A program made the position numbers and the translations under genes. A stretch of DNA of 8,137 bases from an uncultured Eisenbergiella sp. (lineage in GTDB: Bacteria; Bacillota; Clostridia; Lachnospirales; Lachnospiraceae), in the NCBI GenBank assembly GCA_948960675.1, contig CARDPF010000135.1, positions 1 to 8,137 on the forward strand. The letters run 5' to 3'. This document shows positions 1-5,099 of this stretch, one piece after another. The first letter of the stretch is position 1, and the number at the start of each line of letters is the position of its first letter. Under the pieces are notes generated by a model that saw only the letters and a list, made by a program, of their open reading frames with translations, was not told where the DNA came from and ran no database searches.

Positions 1-1
1 A

Positions 2-178
2 GACAGGGTAAAAGATGGAATTGAAAAAATTCCTTTTGGAGATATTAAAAAGTTGCAGGGCTACTCAAATTTATATCGGCTCCGGATTGGTGATTACCGG
101 GTTATCTACCAGATGGAGCATGATACAATTATCATTGATGCTGTACTGCCTAGAGGCGAAGCGTATAAAGGATTGTAG
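2..178 (+). CDS. RelE/ParE-family toxin, 3' part only
   Basis: This is the last 58 codons of a gene that enters from the left edge, read in the frame starting at base 2 and ending at TAG 176-178. The visible protein contains LYRLRIGDYRVIYQM, the core beta-sheet signature of RelE/ParE-superfamily toxins, and ends in VLPRGEAYKGL, where Arg51 and Tyr55 of the fragment fall roughly where RelE has its functional C-terminal Arg and Tyr. RelE members cleave mRNA on the ribosome, while ParE members poison gyrase. The fragment cannot tell which activity applies, although the Arg/Tyr tail favours the RelE side. Family toxins are about 85-95 residues, so some 30 N-terminal residues lie outside the window. 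The next gene starts 12 bases after the stop, and its ribosome-binding site overlaps this stop codon, so the two are surely co-transcribed. Confidence 0.85.
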   Translation, partial: DRVKDGIEKIPFGDIKKLQGYSNLYRLRIGDYRVIYQMEHDTIIIDAVLPRGEAYKGL

Positions 179-190
179 GAGGTGGTTTTT

Positions 191-379
191 GTGAGCAGAG
201 ATACGTTGCGTGGTCTGGTTGAAATTGTAGACGAAAAAGAAATTGATACAGTCTGCCGGATTCTTTTAAAATTTGTGGAGGAGGATGCGGCACTTCCGGA
301 TGAAGTGGAAGCAATCAAGGAGGCCAGACAGGAAATCGAAAGAGGAGAGCTATTTTCTCACGAAGATGTGTGGGCGTAA
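191..379 (+). CDS. Small protein, probable antitoxin partner of the RelE-like toxin
   Basis: A 62-residue acidic protein. I chose the GTG at 191 because AGGAGG at 177-182 lies 8 bases upstream; an in-frame GTG at 182 touches that site and cannot use it. The sequence is mostly predicted helix, beginning MSRDTLRGLVEIVDEKEID, with a C-terminal part AIKEARQEIERGELFSHEDV. That ending, with an E-x-x-x-GE-x-(F/Y)-(S/T)-HE-(D/E) pattern, resembles small antitoxins found beside RelE toxins in Firmicutes (family recollection, not searched). No DNA-binding fold is obvious at this length. The role as antitoxin is inferred from size, charge, immediate linkage and shared ribosome-binding geometry. The order is toxin first, antitoxin second, as in higBA and opposite to classical relBE. 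Confidence 0.7.
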   Translation: MSRDTLRGLVEIVDEKEIDTVCRILLKFVEEDAALPDEVEAIKEARQEIERGELFSHEDVWA

Positions 380-405
380 AACGATACAAGGAAACAGGAG
401 CAAAA

Positions 406-450
406 ATGAGAGCAGTCGGAAATTTTACTAAAGGGTTCGGCTGCTCTTAT
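406..450 (+). terminator. Hairpin after the toxin-antitoxin pair, possible terminator
   Basis: Bases 406-420 pair with 436-450 over 15 positions, including a run of seven Watson-Crick pairs (AGAGCAG 409-415 with CTGCTCT 441-447) and a few G-U pairs, around a 15-base loop. It lies 27 bases after the antitoxin stop, where a terminator would be expected. The downstream tail is pyrimidine-rich (TCTCTCTTATAAC) rather than a clean T-run, so termination would be weak. Confidence 0.4.
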
Positions 451-492
451 ACTCTCTCTTATAACTTCTCAGAAGTGCATTTTGGGGTGTAA
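406..492 (+). CDS. Possible 28-residue small ORF
   Basis: ATG at 406 follows GGAG at 397-400 with a 5-base gap and opens a 28-codon frame to TAA 490-492. The peptide begins MRAVGNFTKGFG and ends FSEVHFGV. It is rich in aromatic residues, has one cysteine, and has no signal peptide or membrane segment. It starts 27 bases after the antitoxin stop and could be read from the same transcript. Against it: the first half of the frame is the hairpin at 406-450, so both cannot be freely active, and a frame this short arises often by chance. I do not recognise the peptide. Confidence 0.25.
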   Translation: MRAVGNFTKGFGCSYTLSYNFSEVHFGV

Positions 493-551
493 CCGATAAA
501 CAAGGGGGATGCGATGCTCGTGGTGTGAGTAAAAATTTGGACTACGGAAAG

Positions 552-586
552 CCCGCGAAGGCGCAGGAATACTGGGGGTTCGCGGG
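552..586 (+). repeat. GC-rich stem-loop, 8-bp perfect arms
   Basis: CCCGCGAA at 552-559 is exactly complementary to TTCGCGGG at 579-586, with a 19-base loop. It stands out as GC-rich within AT-rich DNA. The following bases (TCTTAGGCATTAATTTTTG) carry T's only about 15 bases further on, so it is not a standard terminator. It could be the structured core of a small RNA or part of a larger repeat element that includes 630-750. Confidence 0.5.
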
Positions 587-629
587 TCTTAGGCATTAAT
601 TTTTGAGAGTATGAAACTTTTTCTTCAGA

Positions 630-750
630 AAAGTTACTATTTACGGGTCAGGAATGCGCATTAATTGCGCATTCCGTGAGAACATGATGCAGGAGTGAGG
701 GATGGTTTTTGCGTAGCAAAATTTGCAATACCGCCGCGAATAGTAACTTT
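630..750. repeat. MITE-like element with 12-bp inverted ends and an inner hairpin
   Basis: AAAGTTACTATT at 630-641 is the exact reverse complement of AATAGTAACTTT at 739-750, enclosing 97 bases. Inside, GGAATGCGCA (651-660) and TGCGCATTCC (666-675) form a perfect 10-bp stem with a 5-base loop; allowing one bulge at 676, TCA 648-650 and TGA 677-679 add three more pairs. A third small stem, TTTTGC/GCAAAA, lies at 707-721. There is no ORF inside. Nested perfect inverted repeats, small size and an intergenic position fit a non-autonomous miniature element or a large REP-like repeat. I cannot see a certain target-site duplication. A structured RNA is the alternative. Confidence 0.55.
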
Positions 751-892
751 AAAAATGCTCTAGTGGACAAGAGATGGTGGATATGATATCATGTGCAGAG
801 TATATCATCATGAGTGACTTGTCTTATATAACATAAGCAACCGCAACATGGGTACGCGGGAAGCTGGCATGGCTTTTGCTTGGAGAAATCAA

Positions 893-1612
893 ATGGCTAC
901 ATGGGTTACACACTTAATGATTGCGGATGGGGTCCTTAAACGCCTTTTGGGTTTACACAGACGTGGCTTTTGTGTTGGCAACATTGCACCGGATTGTAAC
1001 GTGGAAAATGATGATTGGACGGCATTTACGCCATCCAGAAAAGTGACGCATTGGATGCAGGGTGAGAGAAAAAAAGCATCGGACTGTGATGCTTTCTGTG
1101 AGGCGTATATTCTGAGACGGAAATGTGAAATCAAGTCAACAGAAGAATATGCATTTTTGCTGGGCTATTACGCCCATCTGATTACCGATGCGGCATTTCA
1201 AGCGATGATCCGGGACGAAGCACGTGTAAGGGCAACATGGATGCGTATAAAAGCGGACGGGGAATGGGGTGTTGCCGGCGCCGGTATGGATGAAACGTGG
1301 GATTCGGTAAAAAGGCTCATCCCCAAGAAAGACCGGATGCGTGAGATCTATGCAATGGAAGCTGCATATTTGCGCGGGCATCCAAACTCCGGCTATCTCA
1401 CCGAAATCCTTCCTTTGCAATATTTCCCCGATTACATTGATTATCTCCCACAGGGAAGTATCGTCCGCAAAATCGGTGTGATGGGTTATTTGCCGGAACC
1501 TGACAAGTCAATAAACAGGTTTATTTCCATATCGGAGGACGAGTACGCAAACTTCGTGGAGGATACGATACGGCTTGTGGTAAAACAATTTGCCGATAAA
1601 CATTTGGTGTAA
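893..1612 (+). CDS. Zinc-dependent phospholipase C-like protein
   Basis: A 239-residue protein. I chose ATG 893 because GGAGA at 882-886 lies 6 bases upstream and relatives typically begin MATW-x-TH; the ATG at 848 has no ribosome-binding site and would add 15 unrelated residues. Zinc phospholipase C (S1/P1-like) features appear in order: N-terminal MATWVTHLMIAD (His7, Asp12), GNIAPDC (Asp34), KVTHW (His53) and GYYAHLITDAAF (His95, Asp99). These are the spaced His/Asp residues that hold the metal cluster in the family. There is no signal peptide, unlike secreted clostridial and Bacillus phospholipases C, so it is probably cytoplasmic. The substrate is unknown and need not be a phospholipid; many Clostridia carry such uncharacterised members. 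The Crp/Fnr gene follows after 49 bases on the same strand, so the two may share a transcript. Confidence 0.75.
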   Translation: MATWVTHLMIADGVLKRLLGLHRRGFCVGNIAPDCNVENDDWTAFTPSRKVTHWMQGERKKASDCDAFCEAYILRRKCEIKSTEEYAFLLGYYAHLITDAAFQAMIRDEARVRATWMRIKADGEWGVAGAGMDETWDSVKRLIPKKDRMREIYAMEAAYLRGHPNSGYLTEILPLQYFPDYIDYLPQGSIVRKIGVMGYLPEPDKSINRFISISEDEYANFVEDTIRLVVKQFADKHLV

Positions 1613-1661
1613 GCGGGAGAATCGTGTTGTAGATTTTTAACAGAATCATTGGAGCAAAAAA

Positions 1662-2336
1662 ATGTCAAATACTATATTGGAATCCGTATATAATGAATTT
1701 TTTCCTTTTTGGGAATCCATACCGGAAGCGGACAGGGATTACATCTGTCAAAATTCCCGGACGGTCACTTATCCGAAAGGGAAAAACATCCACAATGGCA
1801 GTGAATGTTTGGGCGTCATCCTTGTACGATCCGGAATCCTGCGGATTTATATGATGTCGGACGAGGGGAAGGATATCACCCTTTACCGGCTGTATAAGGG
1901 CGGCTTGTGTATGCTGTCCGCCTCCTGTGTGCTGGATGCCATTACGTTTGACGTGTTTGTGGACGCGGAAGAGGACTGTACGTGCTGTGTGATCGGCGGG
2001 CCTGCTTTCGCAACGGTTTCTGCCCGAAACCCAGATATCAAAATTTTTGCGCTGGAAACCGCGGTTGGCCGCTTTTCGGATGTCATGTGGGTGATGCAGC
2101 AGATTCTTTTTATGGGCATGGATAAACGGCTGGCAATTTTTCTTTTTGACGAATCGGCGAGAACCGGTCTTGACACAATCACAATGACGCAAGGGCAGAT
2201 TGCCCGGTATATGGGATCTGCCCGCGAGGTGGTGTCGAGGATGTTGAAATATTTTGCAAACGAGGGTATCGTGGAGGTTTCCAGGGGCGGCATTAAAATC
2301 CTTGACAAAAAACGTCTTCGTGCATTAACCTCTTAG
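1662..2336 (+). CDS. Crp/Fnr-family transcriptional regulator
   Basis: A 224-residue cytoplasmic DNA-binding regulator, normal family length. ATG 1662 follows TTGGAG with a 7-base gap. Residues about 15-125 form the cyclic-nucleotide-binding-type beta-roll (YPKGKNIHNGSE, then VRSGILRIYMMSDEGKDITLYRLYKGG). A dimer helix follows at about 127-160, and a winged helix-turn-helix at about 172-220 (TQGQIARYMGSAREVVSRML, then YFANEGIVEVSRGGIKILD). The recognition helix has Arg188-Glu189-x-x-x-Arg193, the CRP arrangement, plus Ser192 as in FNR. The nucleotide-contacting R-S/T of true CRP is not evident, so cAMP is unlikely. FNR's N-terminal cysteine cluster is absent, but cysteines lie in the beta-roll (83, 89, 106, 108, 109). 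The gene converges on thioredoxin with a 12-base overlap. The effector is unknown. Confidence 0.9.
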   Translation: MSNTILESVYNEFFPFWESIPEADRDYICQNSRTVTYPKGKNIHNGSECLGVILVRSGILRIYMMSDEGKDITLYRLYKGGLCMLSASCVLDAITFDVFVDAEEDCTCCVIGGPAFATVSARNPDIKIFALETAVGRFSDVMWVMQQILFMGMDKRLAIFLFDESARTGLDTITMTQGQIARYMGSAREVVSRMLKYFANEGIVEVSRGGIKILDKKRLRALTS

Positions 2337-2633
2337 CATGTCAAGAATTTGCTGTTTGGGTTTTGCGCCTACGGATTGGTTGGTCACTTTGCCGTTTTTG
2401 AGCACCACTAAGGTGGGGATGCTCATGACCTTAAAAGCCTGCGCCAGCTGTGTTTCCTGGTCCACATTGATTTTGCCCACCAGATATTGGGGATTTTCCT
2501 CTGCAATTTGTTCCACGATGGGGGATACCATGCGGCAGGGACCGCACCAGTCGGCGTAGAAATCCAGAAGAACGGGTTTGTCGCTATTTTTGACAGAATC
2601 GAAATTGGTTTTGGTTACGGTAAGTACAGACAT
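2325..2633 (-). CDS. trxA: Thioredoxin
   Basis: A 102-residue cytoplasmic thioredoxin, the standard single-domain length. It reduces disulfides in target proteins and is itself reduced by thioredoxin reductase, for which no gene is present here. The active site is Trp29-Cys30-Gly31-Pro32-Cys33 within DFYADWCGPCRM. The buried Asp24 and the cis-proline Pro73 (MSIPT) are both present, as is the NGK turn near residue 80, so all catalytic elements are intact. ATG at 2631-2633 follows an AAGGAAGG ribosome-binding site 8 bases upstream. The stop lies inside the end of the convergent Crp/Fnr gene, with 12 bases shared. Its promoter region is shared divergently with the acetyltransferase gene and contains a candidate Crp/Fnr operator. 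Confidence 0.97.
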   Translation of the reverse strand: MSVLTVTKTNFDSVKNSDKPVLLDFYADWCGPCRMVSPIVEQIAEENPQYLVGKINVDQETQLAQAFKVMSIPTLVVLKNGKVTNQSVGAKPKQQILDMLRG

Positions 2634-2652
2634 TACGGATACCTTCCTTTCT

Positions 2653-2682
2653 TTGTGCTTGTGTTTTTTCGTTTTTTATAAT
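2653..2682 (+). promoter_or_regulatory. Possible promoter for the acetyltransferase gene
   Basis: A perfect TATAAT at 2677-2682 is preceded, after 18 bases, by TTGTGC (2653-2658), a 3-of-6 match to the -35 consensus. It overlaps the opposing thioredoxin -10 almost exactly, so RNA polymerase could not occupy both. The GTGAC palindrome would lie about 20-32 bases inside this transcript. Confidence 0.35.
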
Positions 2683-2706
2683 ATAACGTTTTTAAGGGAA
2701 AGTTTC
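2678..2706 (-). promoter_or_regulatory. Predicted thioredoxin promoter with weak -35
   Basis: On the minus strand, TATTAT (plus 2678-2683) is a fair -10. The hexamer 17 bases upstream is GAAACT (plus 2701-2706), a poor -35. A start near 2671 is predicted. A good -10 with a poor -35 is typical of activator-dependent promoters, and the palindrome at 2708-2720 sits directly upstream of the -35. Confidence 0.4.
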
Positions 2707-2707
2707 C

Positions 2708-2720
2708 GTGACCTAGTCAC
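2708..2720. promoter_or_regulatory. GTGAC-N3-GTCAC palindrome, candidate Crp/Fnr operator
   Basis: GTGAC (2708-2712) and GTCAC (2716-2720) are perfect inverted 5-base half-sites around CTA. The centre, base 2714, is about 43 bases upstream of the predicted thioredoxin start, the usual class II activator position. Half-sites of the GTGA type are read by Crp-family proteins with an R-E-x-x-x-R recognition helix, as encoded next door. The half-site spacing is one base shorter than the E. coli CRP site, which makes the match imperfect. Confidence 0.45.
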
Positions 2721-2764
2721 ATTTGCGCAACAAATGCCGTCTGTGCGGCAAAATGGGAGGAAAA

Positions 2765-3190
2765 ATGGAATTTCAAATTACAATTCCCAATCGGAAAGAG
2801 GAAAACCGGATTGATGACGAACTGATGGTTTTTAACCTCCATAAGGTTCCCTCCATACAGGAAGAGCCGTTTATCAAAATCTGCCGCTGCGCAAAAGACC
2901 AGGACGGCAGGTTATTGGGGGGTGTGCTGGCATGCAGCGCGCTGTGGTATATCCTGCATATAGAGACGGTTTGGGTGCGGGAGGAATACCGGGGCAGGGG
3001 CATCGCCTCCTCTTTGCTTGCGGCAGTGGAGGAAGAGGCCATGCGCAACGGCTGCTATATCGCACAGCTGGAAACCTTTGACTTTCAGGCGAGGGGGTTT
3101 TATGAAAAATGCGGCTATCAGTTGTTCGGAACCCTTAAGGATGTGCCGAGGGGGCATGAGAGGTACTATTTGTGCAAAAGGCTGGTATGA
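2765..3190 (+). CDS. GNAT-family N-acetyltransferase
   Basis: A 141-residue acetyl-CoA-dependent acetyltransferase. ATG 2765 follows GGGAGG (2755-2760) at a short 4-base gap; an upstream TTG (2723) has no ribosome-binding site. The GNAT fold is clear. Strand beta4 (ILHIETVWV) leads into motif A, EEYRGRGIASSLL (residues 73-85), whose pyrophosphate-binding loop holds CoA. Helix alpha3 follows (AAVEEEAMRNG), then beta5 (AQLETFDFQA) and motif B, ARGFYEKCGYQLFGTL, with the usual FYEKCGY. The C-terminal PRGHERYYLCKRL is common in small-molecule GNATs of the type often annotated as ribosomal-alanine- or YjdJ-like acetyltransferases. The substrate cannot be told. The gene is divergent from thioredoxin and stands alone before the suf promoter. 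Confidence 0.92.
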   Translation: MEFQITIPNRKEENRIDDELMVFNLHKVPSIQEEPFIKICRCAKDQDGRLLGGVLACSALWYILHIETVWVREEYRGRGIASSLLAAVEEEAMRNGCYIAQLETFDFQARGFYEKCGYQLFGTLKDVPRGHERYYLCKRLV

Positions 3191-3232
3191 TTTCCGCCCT
3201 GTAAATTTTTTCTAAAAAATAAAGAGGAGGAT

Positions 3233-3261
3233 TTGTAATTTTCCCCGCAATGCATTATAAT
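3233..3261 (+). promoter_or_regulatory. Promoter of the sufCB-type operon
   Basis: TTGTAA (3233-3238, 4 of 6 to consensus) and a perfect TATAAT (3256-3261) are separated by the ideal 17 bases. Transcription should begin near 3268, giving a leader of about 65 bases before sufC. It is the best-formed sigma-A promoter in the window. I see no convincing IscR- or Fur-type operator around it. Confidence 0.7.
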
Positions 3262-3271
3262 GCCATTGTGT

Positions 3272-3307
3272 GCGGCAAAGCTGCCGCCGCCCTACCGCCG
3301 GAGGGCG
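3272..3307 (+). promoter_or_regulatory. Two tandem hairpins in the suf leader
   Basis: GCGGCA (3272-3277) pairs with TGCCGC (3282-3287) around a 4-base AAGC loop. One base-step later, CGCCCT (3288-3293) pairs with AGGGCG (3302-3307) around an 8-base loop. Both would lie at the very 5' end of the mRNA, before the AAGGAGG at 3318-3324. No T-run follows, so these are not terminators. A transcript-stabilising 5' structure or a control element are the likely roles. Confidence 0.5.
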
Positions 3308-3332
3308 TACGGGGAAAAAGGAGGAAAATTCC

Positions 3333-4058
3333 ATGTTGGAACTTCGCAACGTTTCCTTTGGCGTACCGCAGGAGAGTGCGCAGAAGGACATTTTAAAAAA
3401 TATCAGCTTAACGCTGGAGGACAATAAATTCACCGTCATTACAGGCCCCAACGGAGGGGGAAAATCCACGTTGGCAAAAGTGATTGCGGGAATTGAGAAG
3501 CCCACGGAGGGCCAGATTTTCTGGGACGGGGAGGAGATCACCCAGTTATCCGTAACCGAACGGGCGAAGCTTGGAATCAGCTATGCATTCCAGCAGCCGG
3601 TGCGGTTTAAGGGCATTACGGTGTTTGATTTGATTCAGCTGGCCAGCGGACAAAAAATGTCCGTGGACGACGCCTGCCGGTATCTCTCCGAGGTGGGGCT
3701 GTGCGCGCGGGACTATGTGCGCAGGGAAGTGAATGCAAGCCTTTCGGGCGGGGAGTTAAAGCGGATCGAAATTGCGACGGTGATGGCGCGCAGCACGAAG
3801 ATGACGGTGTTTGACGAGCCGGAGGCCGGGATTGACCTTTGGAGTTTCCAGAAGCTGATTTCCGTGTTTGAGAAGCTGCACGAGAACAACCACGGCTCCA
3901 TTCTCATCATTTCCCATCAGGAGAGGATTTTGAGCATTGCGGATGAGATTGTGATGATTGCAGGCGGGGAGTTGACGGCCCGGGGAAGCAGGGAAGAGAT
4001 ACTCCCGAAAATACTGGATAAGTCAATCAATCGCGGCTGTAAGGTGATGGGAGGTTGA
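3333..4058 (+). CDS. sufC: SufC-like Fe-S assembly ATPase (SmsC type)
   Basis: A 241-residue ABC ATPase that powers the SufB-type scaffold in iron-sulfur cluster assembly in the cytoplasm. ATG 3333 follows AAGGAGG with an 8-base gap. Motifs are complete: Walker A GPNGGGKST (38-46), Q-loop AFQQP (around 86-88), signature LSGGE (137-141), Walker B MTVFDEPEAGID (157-168) and switch His195 (ISHQE). The Walker B ending DEPEAGIDLW differs from the DEIDSGLD of classical SufC and matches the shorter archaeal/clostridial SufC relatives (family recollection). No membrane partner is encoded, which argues against a transporter. The next gene begins 2 bases after the stop, and its ribosome-binding site lies inside this gene's end, so translation is coupled. 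Confidence 0.9.
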   Translation: MLELRNVSFGVPQESAQKDILKNISLTLEDNKFTVITGPNGGGKSTLAKVIAGIEKPTEGQIFWDGEEITQLSVTERAKLGISYAFQQPVRFKGITVFDLIQLASGQKMSVDDACRYLSEVGLCARDYVRREVNASLSGGELKRIEIATVMARSTKMTVFDEPEAGIDLWSFQKLISVFEKLHENNHGSILIISHQERILSIADEIVMIAGGELTARGSREEILPKILDKSINRGCKVMGG

Positions 4059-4060
4059 GC

Positions 4061-4978
4061 ATGAATCAGATTACACAGCAGATGCTGGAAGAGGTTGCCG
4101 GACTGCATGCCATTCCGGAGGGGGCATATAATATCCGGGAGAACGGGAAAAGCGTGGGAAAAAGTTCCACAAAAGAGATTGCCATTGATACGAGGGAGGA
4201 CGGAAAAGGACTGACAGTCACAATCCGGCCCGGAACGAAAAATAAAAGCGTGCATATCCCCGTGGTGATCAGCCAGTCGGGATTGACCGAAGCAGTCTAC
4301 AATGATTTTTATGTGGGAGACGGCGCGGACGTGACCATCATTGCAGGCTGCGGTATTCACAATGCAGGCAGTGAGGCCAGCAAGCATGACGGCATCCACA
4401 GCTTTTTTATCGGTAAAGGGGCGCGGGTGCGTTATGTGGAAAAACATTACGGATCGGGGGACGGAAGCGGGGAGCGCATCATGAATCCGGAGACGGTCAT
4501 TGAATTGGGCGAAGACAGCTATATGGAGATGGATACGGCGCAGATCAAAGGCGTGGATTCCACCGTCCGCAAAACCACGGCACGTTTAAAAGCCGGGGCA
4601 AAGCTCGTGGTCACGGAGCGGCTGATGACCCATGGAAGACAGCGTGCGGAAAGCTATTTTGACGTATATTGTGACGGAACCGGCAGCGGCGCCAACGTGG
4701 TGTCCCGCTCCGTGGCAAAGGAGGATTCCTGCCAGAAATTTTGCTCCCGCCTGATCGGTAACGCTGCCTGCAGCGGCCACACGGAGTGCGATGCCATCAT
4801 CATGGACAATGCCAAGATCAGTGCGGTCCCCGAATTGGAGGCAAACCACCCGGACGCGGCCCTGATTCATGAGGCGGCAATCGGAAAGATCGCAGGGGAG
4901 CAGATTGTGAAGCTGATGACGCTTGGCCTGACGGAGTCCGAGGCGGAGGAAAAAATCGTAGAAGGTTTTCTGCGCTAG
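4061..4978 (+). CDS. sufB: SufB/SufD-family Fe-S scaffold, short (SmsB type)
   Basis: A 305-residue scaffold protein, much shorter than classical SufB (about 470-495 residues) because the N-terminal region is missing. ATG 4061 follows GGGAGG with 6 bases; a TTG at 4055 abuts that site. The body is a run of short beta-strands expected for the SufBD beta-helix (residues about 35-230). Residues expected for cluster building in SufB are present: Cys243 in GHTECDA, at the position of the essential SufB cysteine, and His270-Glu271 in LIHEAAIGKI. SufD lacks that cysteine, so this is SufB-like despite frequent 'SufD' annotation. The C-terminal GLTESEAEEKIVEGFL is the family helix. With only sufC beside it, it presumably forms a B2C2 homodimeric complex, as described for the minimal SMS system. 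The sulfur donor must be encoded elsewhere. Confidence 0.88.
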   Translation: MNQITQQMLEEVAGLHAIPEGAYNIRENGKSVGKSSTKEIAIDTREDGKGLTVTIRPGTKNKSVHIPVVISQSGLTEAVYNDFYVGDGADVTIIAGCGIHNAGSEASKHDGIHSFFIGKGARVRYVEKHYGSGDGSGERIMNPETVIELGEDSYMEMDTAQIKGVDSTVRKTTARLKAGAKLVVTERLMTHGRQRAESYFDVYCDGTGSGANVVSRSVAKEDSCQKFCSRLIGNAACSGHTECDAIIMDNAKISAVPELEANHPDAALIHEAAIGKIAGEQIVKLMTLGLTESEAEEKIVEGFLR

Positions 4979-4993
4979 AGCGTGTTCCGAAGG

Positions 4994-5038
4994 CCCAAAA
5001 CAGGCGGCCCACAAAAATTGTGGGCCGCCTGTTTTGGG
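4994..5038. terminator. Bidirectional intrinsic terminator, 21-bp perfect stem
   Basis: Bases 4994-5014 and 5018-5038 are perfect reverse complements around an AAA loop. The core GGCGGCCCAC/GTGGGCCGCC is flanked by AAAA on the left and TTTT on the right, so each strand carries a short U-run at the stem foot. It lies 15 bases after the sufB stop and about 60 bases after the convergent lipoprotein gene's stop (5100), serving both. Confidence 0.88.
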
Positions 5039-5099
5039 GTAACGGTACCGGCAGGCCTGCAATGATACAACATCCGTCCATTAAAATTGCCTCATATTA

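Larger units (their letters stand above)
380..892. other. Structured 513-base stretch without an established gene
   Basis: No ORF here has convincing coding character. It holds, from left to right, a long imperfect hairpin (406-450), a possible 28-codon ORF on that hairpin (406-492), a GC-rich 8-bp hairpin (552-586), and a MITE-like inverted-repeat element (630-750). The last part, 751-892, contains AT-rich sequence with GATATGATATCAT-like self-complementarity around 777-792 and a distant GACAAG/CTTGTC pair (766-771, 818-823). The promoter of the downstream phospholipase-like gene should lie in this last part. TATATA at 825-830 is a possible -10, but I see no good -35 for it. Confidence 0.6.

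Noticed and set aside
545..590. tRNA-like look of the GGGTTCGCGGG stretch
   Set aside because: No acceptor stem, anticodon arm or 3' partner fits at tRNA spacing; only the single 8-bp hairpin is present.
814..824. GTGACTTGTC upstream of the phospholipase-like gene as a second Crp/Fnr site
   Set aside because: Only one half-site is intact and the spacer is 2 rather than 3 bases, so it is too weak to claim.
848..892. Earlier start (ATG 848) for the phospholipase-like gene
   Set aside because: No ribosome-binding site precedes it, whereas GGAGA precedes ATG 893, and the family-typical N-terminus MATWVTH begins there.
1665..2192. Minus-strand open frame of 175 codons opposite the Crp/Fnr gene
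   Set aside because: The plus-strand frame has a full beta-roll and helix-turn-helix; the antisense frame shows no domain and is His/Arg-rich shadow sequence.
3205..3220. ATTTTTT/AAAAAAT inverted repeat after the acetyltransferase gene as a terminator
   Set aside because: The stem is only A-T pairs with a 2-base loop and no GC core, so it would not terminate transcription efficiently.
5044..5060. GGTACC and GCAGGCCTGC palindromes after the suf terminator
   Set aside because: Short palindromes of this length are expected by chance and are not linked to any gene start.
4586..5062. Minus-strand open frame of 158 codons opposite sufB
   Set aside because: It runs through the sufB coding region and the bidirectional terminator and has no ribosome-binding site or recognisable motif.
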